NCBI GenBank assembly: GCA_900545365.1
Contig: UQYL01000006.1
Location: forward strand, 1 to 64,000
Direction of reading: 5' to 3'
Length of the DNA: 64,000 nt
From: an uncultured Dialister sp.
GTDB lineage: Bacteria; Bacillota; Negativicutes; Veillonellales; Dialisteraceae
Shown here: piece after piece, positions 8,713 to 17,048 of the stretch
How the letters are laid out: each line of letters begins with the position of its first letter
Numbering within the stretch: position 1 is the first letter of the stretch
Notes under the pieces: generated by a model
Seen by the model: only the letters and a program-made list of their open reading frames with translations
What the model was told of the DNA's origin: nothing
The model's database searches: none
Translations under genes and position numbers: made by a program

Positions 8713-9999
8713 TCATTTTTCTTTTTTAAGCGAGGTGAAAAGGTTCCACAGGACGACGGCCCAGAGGTACCACGCGGTGAGGAGGCTCGTTTCCGGCGCG
8801 CCGATGGCGGCGAGGGGCACCGCGCTCGCGATGGACCAGGGGATGAGCGCCGGTACGGGGACGGCGGTATTTTCGAGGGCCGTCATCATGTCCTGCCGGT
8901 GAGGCAGAAGTTTTCCGCAGAGCTGATGGGTGAGCATGATGGCCAGGGTCTGGTTGCAGGCGATCATGGAGGAAATGACGGAGACCGCGAGGACGGCACC
9001 GTAGGGATGGAGGCGCCGGGCGGCGCGGACGGCCTGTTTCTGGAGCCCCCGGAGCATGCCGGTACCGGCGAAGATGCCGGCGTAGCTGGAGGAGAGGCAG
9101 ACGATGCAGAAGACCTTCGCCATGGAGAGGAGCCCGCCGCCTCCGAGGAGGGCTTCCAGCCGTCCGGCCGGATGGTAGCCGAAGACGGCCATGCGGAGGA
9201 GTTCCGCCGCAGAAACATGCTGAAGGCAGACGGCAAGGGCCGCGGCGAGGAGGATGGAGACGGCCATGGCGGTCTTTACGTTCACCCGCAGAAGGGAGAG
9301 GAGAAGCACTGCCGCCGCGGGAAGGAGCACCGCCGGATGGAGGTCGAAAGAGGCGGCGAAGAGGGCCGCCGCGTCGGAAGCGCCGCTGTGCGAGGGGAGG
9401 AGCGCCCCGGCAGCGCCGAAGGCCGCGCAGGCGATGAGGAGCGGCGCGAGGCCCGTCCGCCAGATGAGAGGCAGATTGTCATAGAGTTTCGTTTTCGTGA
9501 GGGCCGCCACGAGGAGGGCGCTGGTGGACATGGGCGACCACCGGTCTCCGAAGAAGGCGCCGGAGAGCACCGCCCCGCCGATATAAAGGGCGGGCACGCC
9601 CATGCTGTCCGCCAGGGCGGCGCAGATGACGCCCATGGTGGCGGCAGTGCCGAAGGAGGTGCCCGTGAGGAAGGAAACGGCCGCGCAGAGGAGGAAGGAG
9701 GCGAGCACCATCCACTGCGGCCCGCAGAAGGGCACCGCCAGGCTGACGATGGCCGGAATGGTGCCGCAGGCGCGCCACAGGGCGGTGATGACGCCGATGA
9801 GGAGAAAAATGAAAAGCACACTCCGCACGGTCTTCACGCCGTTCCACGCCATGAGGAGCATATCCCGCGCGGTGTGCCGCCGCAGGCCGCAGGCGAAGAA
9901 GAGAATGAATCCCAGGAGCAGCGCCCAGAGGATAGACAGCCCCGATGCCAGGCAGGCGGCGAGGGACGCCGCGAAGAGGGCGAGCACAGCCGTTTCCAT
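8713..9999 (-). CDS. NhaC-type Na+/H+ antiporter
   Basis: 428 residues and about eleven hydrophobic spans. Conserved NhaC-family stretches include LTGTSFGTAATMGV (about 112-125), GGAVLSGAFFGDRWSPMSTSA (about 140-160) and ACNQTLAIMLT near residue 347. These carriers exchange sodium for protons or for organic anions across the cytoplasmic membrane (MleN, a malate-lactate antiporter, belongs to this family), so the substrate cannot be fixed from sequence. The start at 9999 has AGGAGG a few bases upstream. The gene stands alone, 51 bases downstream of the NimA-like gene start. Confidence 0.87.
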   Translation of the reverse strand: METAVLALFAASLAACLASGLSILWALLLGFILFFACGLRRHTARDMLLMAWNGVKTVRSVLFIFLLIGVITALWRACGTIPAIVSLAVPFCGPQWMVLASFLLCAAVSFLTGTSFGTAATMGVICAALADSMGVPALYIGGAVLSGAFFGDRWSPMSTSALLVAALTKTKLYDNLPLIWRTGLAPLLIACAAFGAAGALLPSHSGASDAAALFAASFDLHPAVLLPAAAVLLLSLLRVNVKTAMAVSILLAAALAVCLQHVSAAELLRMAVFGYHPAGRLEALLGGGGLLSMAKVFCIVCLSSSYAGIFAGTGMLRGLQKQAVRAARRLHPYGAVLAVSVISSMIACNQTLAIMLTHQLCGKLLPHRQDMMTALENTAVPVPALIPWSIASAVPLAAIGAPETSLLTAWYLWAVVLWNLFTSLKKEK

Positions 10000-10376
10000 G
10001 ACAGCCTCCTTTGTATAAATGCTGCCCCATTATATCCACCCCGGCGGCGCGCGCAAAAGGGATACCGTCTTTCCCGGCGGGCAGGAGATCGCCCGATGAG
10101 AGTGCCGGTGCTTTCATTTTCTTCTCATTTTTCTATAGAGGCTGTTTCTTTTTATTGAATCATTATTTTTAATAATAGTACCTTCTTTTCGTGAAATTTC
10201 CTGTTTTACCGATACTATAACAGTTTGCGCCGGCAGCGGACGGATGTTATATTTTATACATAAACAAGTGCATAGAGCATCGAAGCAAATTCTGTACCTC
10301 AAATTTTCAGCATCACAGCAAATACCGGCCATGGCGCCTCTGTTTGCTGTTTTTTATTTTTCAGGAGGTGGATCTT
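10000..10376. other. Divergent intergenic region with weak promoter
   Basis: About 375 bases between the NhaC gene (minus) and the SLC13 gene (plus). A plausible sigma-A promoter for the SLC13 gene is TTGCGC at 10225-10230 and TATATT at 10248-10253 with a 17-base spacer. The upstream half contains A+T-rich runs. No gene with a ribosome binding site was found. Confidence 0.45.
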
Positions 10377-11786
10377 GTGGAGAGTGAAGTGAAAAAGCGG
10401 TGGCTCGCGGAGGCGGCGGCCGTCGCCGCGGGGCTCGCGGTGGGGTTCTTCCCCGCGCCGGAGGGGCTCGGTCAGCCCGCCATGTGGGTGCTGGGGCTGC
10501 TCGCCTGGGGCATCATCAACTGGATGACCAATGCCGTGCCTGATTTCGTGTGTATTTTCGTGATGTGCTCGGCGTGGGTGCTGCTGGGGATCACGCCTTT
10601 CTCCTCGGCGTTCGGCAGTTTTTCCGGCACCACGGTGTGGCTCCTCATCGCGGCGATGGGCATCAGCGCGGCGGTGTCGAAAAGCGGGCTCCTCGCCCGG
10701 GTGGCGCTCAAGATCATGAGCATCGCGCCGCCCACCTTCCGCGGGCAGTCTCTGGCGCTCATGGGCTCGGGACTGGTCATCGGGCCGTTCATTCCGTCAA
10801 CGATCGTGAAGGTGTCCATCGTGGGCGCCATGGCGACGGACATCGGGGCGAAGCTGGGCTATGAGCGCCGGTCGAAGGGCATGGCCGGTCTGTGGTCGTC
10901 CATGTATCTGGGATATAACCAGCTGAGCCAGGCGTTCCTCTCGGCGTCTTTCTTCGCCTACATCATTCTGGGGCTCTTCCCGGCGGCGGTGCAGACGCAG
11001 TTCACGTGGACATTCTGGCTGCTGGCGTCGCTGCCTTGGCTCATCGTGTGCGCCATCGCCGGCGCGGTGCTGATCCAGCTGCATTACCGGCCGGAGCACG
11101 CGCCGAAGGTGACCCGTGAGGATATCCGCGCCATGGCGGAGGGGCTCGGCCCGATGAAGCGGGAGGAAAAGCTGACTCTCGCGGTGCTTCTGGTGTGCGT
11201 GGTCTTCTGGGTGCTGGAGCAGGTCCTGGGCGTGCCCGCGGCGATCACCGCCATCGGCGGGCTGTGCGTCCTGCTCTCGCTCCGGGTCATCACCCCGCAG
11301 GATTTCAATCAGCGCATCAGCTGGAACGTGATCTGCTTCATGGGCGGCGCCATCAATCTGGCTCACGCCATCACGGTGACGGGCATCGACAAATGGCTCG
11401 GCGCGGCCTTCGGCGGCCCCATGTCGGCGCTCATCAGCCAGCCTTATCTTTTCGTCCTCACCGTGGGCGCGGCGGCGCTCCTGGCGCGCTTCATCATCGT
11501 GGATATGACCACATGCTACGCCCTCTTCATCGTCGTGCTGTCGCCTTTCTGCATCGACGCCGGCATGAGCCCGTGGGTCGCGGCGATGTGCGCGTACTGC
11601 GTGGTCTATCCGTATTTCACCAAGTACCAGAATGTGAATTTCCTCGCGGCGTTCAATTCCGGCGGCGGCGACGAGATGCTCGATCACAGAAAGCTCGTCC
11701 CCTTCTGCCTGACGTTCCATATCGTGAGCATCCTGGCCCTCGCGGCGAGCGTGCCCTGGTGGCAGATGCTCGGTCTCATTCCCTGA
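10377..11786 (+). CDS. SLC13/DASS-family sodium:dicarboxylate (anion) symporter
   Basis: 469 residues from a GTG start at 10377, five bases after TCAGGAGGTG. About twelve membrane spans. The family signatures are GTTVWLLIAAMGIS, IGPFIPSTIVKVSIV (first substrate loop), and FMGGAINLAHAI with DMTTCYALFIVVLSP in the second half. DASS carriers take up C4-dicarboxylates, tricarboxylates or related organic anions with sodium. A nitrilase gene follows after 45 bases in the same direction with no terminator between, so the transported anion may be the nitrilase's substrate or product (inference). Confidence 0.85.
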   Translation: MESEVKKRWLAEAAAVAAGLAVGFFPAPEGLGQPAMWVLGLLAWGIINWMTNAVPDFVCIFVMCSAWVLLGITPFSSAFGSFSGTTVWLLIAAMGISAAVSKSGLLARVALKIMSIAPPTFRGQSLALMGSGLVIGPFIPSTIVKVSIVGAMATDIGAKLGYERRSKGMAGLWSSMYLGYNQLSQAFLSASFFAYIILGLFPAAVQTQFTWTFWLLASLPWLIVCAIAGAVLIQLHYRPEHAPKVTREDIRAMAEGLGPMKREEKLTLAVLLVCVVFWVLEQVLGVPAAITAIGGLCVLLSLRVITPQDFNQRISWNVICFMGGAINLAHAITVTGIDKWLGAAFGGPMSALISQPYLFVLTVGAAALLARFIIVDMTTCYALFIVVLSPFCIDAGMSPWVAAMCAYCVVYPYFTKYQNVNFLAAFNSGGGDEMLDHRKLVPFCLTFHIVSILALAASVPWWQMLGLIP

Positions 11787-11831
11787 GTTTTTGATTTCCT
11801 GCGCACGCAGGTCGTATAAGGAGGAATCATC

Positions 11832-12887
11832 ATGGAAGAAAAGAAATTTGTCGGCGACGTGTATCCGAAATTCAGAGCGGCGGCGGTGCAGACCGCGCCG
11901 GTCTTCCTCGACAGGGACGCCACCATAGAAAAGATCGCGGAAAAGGTGGCGGAAGCCGCGGCGAACGGGGCGCGCCTCGTGGTCTTCCCGGAATCTTTCG
12001 TCCCCACCTTCCCCTACTGGTGCCTTTTCCTGCCGCCGGTGGATCAGCACCCGCTTTTCAAAAGGCTCTATGAAAACGCCGTGGAAGTGCCCGGGCCGGC
12101 CTTTGCCCGGCTCCAGCAGATCGCCCGGGACAACGGTGTCTATCTCTCCGTGGGCGTCTGCGAGAAGAGCACCGTCAATTTCGGCACCATGTGGAATACG
12201 AGCCTCCTCTTCGACGATGAAGGCAATCTCATCGGGCACCACCGGAAGATCCTCCCCACATGGGGCGAGAAGCTGGTGTGGTCTTTCGGCGACGGGTCGT
12301 CGCTCGCGCCGAAGGATACGAAGCTCGGCCGCATCGGCACGCTCATCTGCGGGGAAAATTCCAATACCCTCGCCCGGTACACGCTGGGCGCGCAGGGCGA
12401 ACAGGTGCACATCTCCATTTACCCCGCCTGCTGGCCCACTTTCCGCGCGGCCACCAATTACGAAGACTGCCTCCGTGTGCGCACCTGCGCCCACGCCTTC
12501 GAATCAAAAGTGTACAATATCTGCTGCTCCGCCGTCATGGATGAAACGGCAGTCATGGAGATGACCGAAGGCGACGAAAAGACGAGAGAGTGGCTCCTCC
12601 ATCTGGCCGATCAGAATAAGCCCTACGCCATGACCATGATCGCTTCTCCCGCGGGCATTCCCTGCTCCGAGATCATCACGGACAATCAGGAAGGCATCGC
12701 CTACGCGGATATGGACATCGCGAATGAGATCGCCGCGAAGGGCATCCACGACATTTACGGCGCGTACCAGCGCTTCGATATTTTCCAGCTCCACGTGAAC
12801 CGCACCCACCGGTTTCCCGTCACCCTGTACAACGAGACCGGTGAAGGAGAAGAGCTCTTCCCCTATGAAGAGCCGGAAGAAGAATGA
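11832..12887 (+). CDS. Nitrilase (carbon-nitrogen hydrolase superfamily)
   Basis: 351 residues with AAGGAGGA upstream of the start at 11832. The Glu-Lys-Cys triad of nitrilases is intact: E54 in FPESF, K139 in HHRKILPT and C173 in LICGENSN. The length and the motif YPACWPTF are those of true nitrilases rather than amidases. Such enzymes hydrolyse an organic nitrile to the carboxylic acid and ammonia; the natural substrate is not apparent. It is the second gene of an operon with the SLC13 anion transporter, so uptake and degradation, or export of the carboxylate product, are both possible. Confidence 0.88.
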   Translation: MEEKKFVGDVYPKFRAAAVQTAPVFLDRDATIEKIAEKVAEAAANGARLVVFPESFVPTFPYWCLFLPPVDQHPLFKRLYENAVEVPGPAFARLQQIARDNGVYLSVGVCEKSTVNFGTMWNTSLLFDDEGNLIGHHRKILPTWGEKLVWSFGDGSSLAPKDTKLGRIGTLICGENSNTLARYTLGAQGEQVHISIYPACWPTFRAATNYEDCLRVRTCAHAFESKVYNICCSAVMDETAVMEMTEGDEKTREWLLHLADQNKPYAMTMIASPAGIPCSEIITDNQEGIAYADMDIANEIAAKGIHDIYGAYQRFDIFQLHVNRTHRFPVTLYNETGEGEELFPYEEPEEE

Positions 12888-12895
12888 CAAATGAA

Positions 12896-12926
12896 AAGGG
12901 CGTCCCCGGCGGACGCTCTTTTTTAT
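12896..12926. terminator. Bidirectional terminator between the nitrilase and HutP-like genes
   Basis: GGGCGTCC and GGACGCTC arms (from 12898) followed by TTTTTT. The two flanking genes converge on it. Confidence 0.75.
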
Positions 12927-13363
12927 TCTCCCAGTATCTGATACCCCACGCCGACCGTTTTGTGGCTCGACAGGGCGTGCAGCCCCAGATCGCCGTAGAA
13001 ACAGAGGGCAAATTCGTTTCCCCTCCGCACGGCGGCGGCCTTGAATTTGAAATTCTGCCCGATCGCGTCGGACGCGCGGGTGCTCTGCGCCGCTTCCAGC
13101 ACACAGTGCGCCACGGGGTGCACATGGGCCCGCTTCCGGTCGATGATCCCCTTATTCAGGCAGAGATTCACCACATTGCGGATGACCGTCTCCTCGAAAG
13201 AAATGCTGTATCCGAAGACGGTGGTCGCCGCGGCCTTCAGGCGGCGCGCCTCATAGGCCCGGATGAAGGCCCTCTCTTCCTCTTCCGTCCGGCTCATGGC
13301 GAGCAGCACCGCCAGACGGCACACATCCCCTTTTTCCAGATCCATAAAACCGCAGAGATCCAT
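12923..13363 (-). CDS. HutP-like RNA-binding regulator
   Basis: 146 residues from ATG 13363, five bases after AAGGAGG; the family's usual length is about 148. It aligns over its whole length with HutP, the L-histidine and Mg2+-dependent antiterminator of the Bacillus hut operon: CRLAVLLAM at residues 15-23, HPVAH at 82-86 and FYGDLGLHALSSHKTVGVG at 122-140. The three metal-ligand histidines of HutP (73, 77, 138 in B. subtilis) correspond to H82, H86 and H134, so ligand-dependent RNA binding is probably kept. No hut gene is in the window. The frame is open further upstream but without a ribosome binding site. Its target RNA is unknown. Confidence 0.75.
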   Translation of the reverse strand: MDLCGFMDLEKGDVCRLAVLLAMSRTEEEERAFIRAYEARRLKAAATTVFGYSISFEETVIRNVVNLCLNKGIIDRKRAHVHPVAHCVLEAAQSTRASDAIGQNFKFKAAAVRRGNEFALCFYGDLGLHALSSHKTVGVGYQILGE

Positions 13364-13518
13364 GAGCGCCTCCTTATTTTTCATGAAATAGCTGAAAATA
13401 TGATAACACAGCTTTTTTCCGTCTCTCAAGAGCATGAAATCAGGAAAATTTCCGTCTTTGCGGCGGCATCCCCGCTTCCTGTAAAATAGAGGAAAGAAAC
13501 CGGAAAGGAGAGATCGTC

Positions 13519-14019
13519 ATGAGGAAGTTCTTTGCCGCCGCCCTTCTCTCGGCGGCGATTTTCGCGGCGGGCCCCGTTTATGCCGAGGCGCTGCCGAAGG
13601 CCCCGCCGTCTTCCATTTCGCTTCCCGGCGGGGAGAGCGTCCGCCTCATCCGGCCCGTGTCCGCCGGTCTCGATGAAGAGGGCGGCCCCGTGTGGGCGGA
13701 AGCGGCGTCCGTCGCTCCGGTGCGGCCTCATGTGGTCGCCATGGTGAGCTGGATGGGCGCGAATGACGGCAGCCGCATCCTCTGCCTGGATTGGTACGAT
13801 CTGGAACAGCGCGCCTATGCCCCTCAGACGCTCCTGATCTGTCCCGCGGAGGGCCCTATGAAAGGACGCCGCGTTCCCGTCGTGTATTCCGAGGAGGAAA
13901 TGGAATGGCAGCCTGTGAAGGCGGGCACCCTCGGCGAGCGGCTCTTCCGCATCGCGGAGCGGGAAGCGCAGCGGCGGATCCCCGCGGAAGAGAAGAACGC
14001 AGCAAAAAAGACCGGATGA
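13519..14019 (+). CDS. Small secreted protein of unknown function
   Basis: 166 residues with GAAAGGAGAG in front of the start. Residues 1-22 form a signal peptide (MRKFFAAALLSAAIFAAGP) with a likely signal peptidase I site after VYA. The mature part, about 144 residues, has no motif I recognise; it contains a mixed strand-like section and a charged C-terminal helix. In a diderm it would be periplasmic. It is a single gene whose stop lies inside a bidirectional terminator shared with the Kef-like gene. Confidence 0.7.
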   Translation: MRKFFAAALLSAAIFAAGPVYAEALPKAPPSSISLPGGESVRLIRPVSAGLDEEGGPVWAEAASVAPVRPHVVAMVSWMGANDGSRILCLDWYDLEQRAYAPQTLLICPAEGPMKGRRVPVVYSEEEMEWQPVKAGTLGERLFRIAEREAQRRIPAEEKNAAKKTG

Positions 14020-14033
14020 CCGGTCTCTTTTTT
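14003..14033. terminator. Bidirectional terminator
   Basis: AGACCGG at 14009-14015 pairs with CCGGTCT at 14020-14026, flanked by A and T runs. It serves both converging genes, and the secreted-protein stop codon is in the loop. Confidence 0.85.
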
Positions 14034-15762
14034 ATGTTTCCGTTTCCGCTGCCGAAAGGGCTTCCCCCGACAGGCTCCGCCGCACTTCTTCCGCCAGTTT
14101 CTCCCCGACGGCGCTCTCTTCAAAGATGATGCAGTCCGCCCCCGCTTCGGCGAGGAGCGCCCTGTCCTGAAGGAAACGGGTCCGCACGAAAACGAGGATA
14201 TCCGGATTGATCTCCTTCGCCGCGATGGACGCTTCCGCCGCGGCCGCCGCGGAGGGAATGGTGATGATGAAGCGCGACGCCTTCCCCGCGCCCGCCGCGC
14301 GGAGGACATCTTCTTTCGTGATATCGCCGTACACCGCCGCTTTTCCCTCCTCTTCCAGACGGAGAACGGTGTCCATGTTCATTTCCAGGATGACCGGCGC
14401 GAATCCGCACTGTTCCGCCGCTTCCGCCGCGAGCTGCCCCGCCGGGCCGTACCCCGCGATGAGCACCGTTTCTTTCCCTTCCGTCATCTCATCGGCAAAG
14501 GCGAGAGACGACACCTCCACCGCCGCGGCGTGCCGCTCCGCGCGGGCATTGAGGAGCCCCCAGAAGGAGGGAAACCGCTTCGCCGCGGCGAGCGCCGCCG
14601 GGACGGCGTTCATGAGGAAGGGATTCACCGCGATGGACGCAAGGGCGCACACGATGAGCACGCTGTAAATATCTTCGGAAATGAGGCCGAGGGAAAGCCC
14701 CGTCTGGGCGAGGATGAAGGAAAATTCCCCCACCTGCGCCAGTCCCGCCGCCACGGTGAATGCCGTCTCCGCCGTACCGCCGAGAGCCGCCGTGATCCCC
14801 GCCGCGGCAAGGGGCTTCACGAGGAGCACCACCGCGAGAGAGAGGACGACGAGCCCCGGCTGCTCCAGCAGGAAAGACGGCTTGAAGAGCATGCCCACGG
14901 AGAGGAAGAAGAGCACGGAGAAAGCGTCCCGGAGAGGAATGAGCTCCGCCCCGGCCTGATGGGCGACGCGGCTCTTGCCGACGACCATGCCGCCGAGGAA
15001 AGCGCCCAGCGCGAAAGACGCGCCGAAGATGTACGCCGCGGCGAGCGCCGTAAGGAACGCCGCCGAGAGGACAGTGAGCGTGAAGAGCTCCCGCGACCGC
15101 GTGCGGACGATGTGTTTCAGCGCCCACGGCACGGCGCGGCTCCCCGCGGTCATGACGAGGCCCCAAAGGATGACCAGCTTCGCCCCGGCGGCGCATACCG
15201 CCCAGAGGAGCGCCGGAAGGGAAAAGGAACCGCCCGCCGCCAGCGACGGCCCCACCGCTGGAAGGAGCACCAGCATGAGCACCGTGAAGATATCTTCCAC
15301 CACGAGCCAGCCCACGGCGATGGTGCCCGCCGCCGAATCGAGACGGCCGCTGTCGGTGAGCACCCGCAGGAGCACCACCGTGCTCGCCACGGAGAGCCCC
15401 AGCCCGAGGAAGACCCCTTCCGCCGGGGAATAGCCCATGGCAAGCGCCGCCAGCAGGCCGAAAGCCGCCGATGCCGCGCACTGCACCGCCGCGCCGGGAA
15501 TGGCGATGCCCTTCACTTCCATGAGATCGTCCGTATTGAAGTGGAGGCCCACGCCGAACATGAGCAGGATGATGCCCGCCTCGGCCAGATTGTTCGCCAG
15601 GTCCGCGTCCGCCACGAAGCCCGGCGTAAGCGGCCCGATGAGGAATCCCGCCGCGAGGTATCCCACGATGGGCGACAGGCGCGCGCGCTGCGCCAGGTAG
15701 CCGAAGAGAAGCGCCACGCCGAAACCGACGGCGAGGATCTCCAGCAGGTGATAGCTGTGCAT
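14032..15762 (-). CDS. CPA2-family cation:proton antiporter with TrkA-N domain (KefB/YbaL-like)
   Basis: 576 residues from ATG 15762 behind AAGGAGG. Residues 1-390 are a twelve-span Na+/H+-exchanger domain (SPIVGYLAAGFLIGPLTPGF, FGASFALGAFLGGMVVGKS). Residues 405-560 are a Rossmann TrkA-N domain starting IAGYGPAGQLAAEAAEQ. This is the Kef/YbaL architecture: potassium or sodium efflux in exchange for protons, gated by NAD(H) or glutathione adducts. No KefF/KefG ancillary oxidoreductase is adjacent, and the C-terminal TrkA-C domain appears absent. Upstream is a 336-base gap that carries the promoter of the divergent TauE gene. Confidence 0.87.
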   Translation of the reverse strand: MHSYHLLEILAVGFGVALLFGYLAQRARLSPIVGYLAAGFLIGPLTPGFVADADLANNLAEAGIILLMFGVGLHFNTDDLMEVKGIAIPGAAVQCAASAAFGLLAALAMGYSPAEGVFLGLGLSVASTVVLLRVLTDSGRLDSAAGTIAVGWLVVEDIFTVLMLVLLPAVGPSLAAGGSFSLPALLWAVCAAGAKLVILWGLVMTAGSRAVPWALKHIVRTRSRELFTLTVLSAAFLTALAAAYIFGASFALGAFLGGMVVGKSRVAHQAGAELIPLRDAFSVLFFLSVGMLFKPSFLLEQPGLVVLSLAVVLLVKPLAAAGITAALGGTAETAFTVAAGLAQVGEFSFILAQTGLSLGLISEDIYSVLIVCALASIAVNPFLMNAVPAALAAAKRFPSFWGLLNARAERHAAAVEVSSLAFADEMTEGKETVLIAGYGPAGQLAAEAAEQCGFAPVILEMNMDTVLRLEEEGKAAVYGDITKEDVLRAAGAGKASRFIITIPSAAAAAEASIAAKEINPDILVFVRTRFLQDRALLAEAGADCIIFEESAVGEKLAEEVRRSLSGEALSAAETET

Positions 15763-15987
15763 AGGTCCTCCTTTTTCGAAAACTGTCAATAACCATATTC
15801 AGTATAAAAGATAGAAATAAAAATAGCTATGGAAAATCCCGTTCCATCTCTGTCCTTTCCGGAACTTTTCATGTTTTTTCTGCATAGATATTGGCGCGAA
15901 ATGGGCGAAATCCTCATGCATGACAGAAAAATTCCGTCTCCTCCCGGAAAAGCGCCGTCAGGCGGGTGTACGCCGAGGAAAGCCGCA

Positions 15988-16016
15988 TTGGCAGGCGGCG
16001 CTTTTGTGCATATAAT
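15988..16016 (+). promoter_or_regulatory. Strong sigma-A promoter for the TauE/SafE gene
   Basis: TTGGCA at 15988-15993 and TATAAT at 16011-16016 with a 17-base spacer, about 80 bases before the start at 16099. The remaining part of the 15763-16098 gap shows no gene I can support. Confidence 0.75.
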
Positions 16017-16098
16017 ATGGATATCTGAAAATAAAAACGCTGAAGAAGGCGGCCTTGTTTCCCCATAAGGCGGCCTGTCGGAAGGAAATGAGGCATTT

Positions 16099-16890
16099 AT
16101 GGAACTCTTCGCAGGCATCTCCGCCCTCTCGGCGGCGCTCTACATCGTCATCGGCTTCGCCGTGGCCGTCTTCGGCACACTCATCGGCGCGGGCGGCGGC
16201 ATCATCTTCGTGCCCCTCTTCATGTGGATGTTCGACTGGCCGCCGACGGCCATCGCCGGCACATCTCTCGCCATCGTCTTCTTCAACGCCATCTCGGCGA
16301 CGCTGGCCTTCAAGAAACAGCGCAAGATCAAGTACGACGCGGCCCTCGCCTTCGCGGCGGCCACCATTCCCGGCTCCATCCTGGGCGCTCTCTGGTCGAC
16401 GTGGTTCACCGGCAGCACCTTCCGCACCGCTTTCGGCGTGCTGCTCCTCTTCATTTCCTTCGTCATCATCTGGAAGAATACGAGAAAATCCGCGCCCCAG
16501 TATGACGCGAACGCCGATCCGAAAGACGTGAAAGTCAATATTCCCCTCGGCATCTGCATCAGCTTCGGCATCGGATTCATCTCCTCCACCTTCGGCATCG
16601 GCGGCGGCGTCATCCAGGTGCCGGCCATGGTGGGATTCCTGGGATTCCCGCCGCACATCGCCACGGCCACGAGCCAGCTCGTCCTGGCCATTTCCTCCAT
16701 GATCGGCGTGGCGAGCCATCAGTGGGCAGGTCACATTCTCTGGGGCCCGGCGATCCTCTTCGGCATCGGCGCCGTCTTCGGCGCGCAGGAAGGCGCGAAG
16801 ATCTCCAAGAAAGTCAAAGGCCGCTCCATCCTCTTCCTTCTCGCCGGCGCGCTCATGCTCGTGGCGCTCCGCCTCATCATTCTCTCCTGA
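16099..16890 (+). CDS. TauE/SafE family sulfite/anion exporter
   Basis: 263 residues and about eight membrane spans in two similar halves. The first half has GTLIGAGGGIIFVPLFMW, the second ISSTFGIGGGVIQVPAMV; this repeated glycine-rich motif defines the TauE/SafE family. Members export sulfite, sulfoacetate or other small anions. No sulfur-metabolism gene is next to it, so the substrate is open. It is transcribed alone from a near-consensus promoter and ends at its own terminator. Confidence 0.87.
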   Translation: MELFAGISALSAALYIVIGFAVAVFGTLIGAGGGIIFVPLFMWMFDWPPTAIAGTSLAIVFFNAISATLAFKKQRKIKYDAALAFAAATIPGSILGALWSTWFTGSTFRTAFGVLLLFISFVIIWKNTRKSAPQYDANADPKDVKVNIPLGICISFGIGFISSTFGIGGGVIQVPAMVGFLGFPPHIATATSQLVLAISSMIGVASHQWAGHILWGPAILFGIGAVFGAQEGAKISKKVKGRSILFLLAGALMLVALRLIILS

Positions 16891-16897
16891 AAAACAG

Positions 16898-16928
16898 AAA
16901 GCTCCGCATGGCGGGGCTTTTTCTTTTG
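16898..16928 (+). terminator. Intrinsic terminator after the TauE/SafE gene
   Basis: AAAGCTCCGC and GCGGGGCTTT arms around ATG, then TTCTTTT. Confidence 0.75.
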
Positions 16929-17004
16929 CTCCGAAAAGCCCGCGGCAGCAGGTGCCCGTCCCGCGAGGGAATACACTTCCGCGCTGAAAAGAATAAATTT
17001 TTCT

Positions 17005-17044
17005 CAAAAAAAGACCCCCGAAGGGCTTTCCTTCGAGAGTCTCT
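17005..17044 (-). terminator. Intrinsic terminator after the first larA gene
   Basis: On the minus strand GACTCTCGAAGG pairs with CCTTCGGGGGTC across AAAGC, followed by a run of seven T. Confidence 0.8.
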
Positions 17045-17048
17045 GTTT

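Noticed and set aside
8221..10158. A 645-codon plus-strand frame across the NimA-like and NhaC genes
   Set aside because: Low-complexity His/Asp/Gly/Arg composition typical of an antisense shadow; the minus-strand genes are clear homologues.
10114..10332. A 72-codon minus-strand frame in the NhaC/SLC13 gap
   Set aside because: It overlaps the likely SLC13 promoter and shows no coding signature.
15829..16068. A 79-codon plus-strand frame before the TauE gene
   Set aside because: It contains the near-consensus promoter of the TauE gene and lacks a ribosome binding site.
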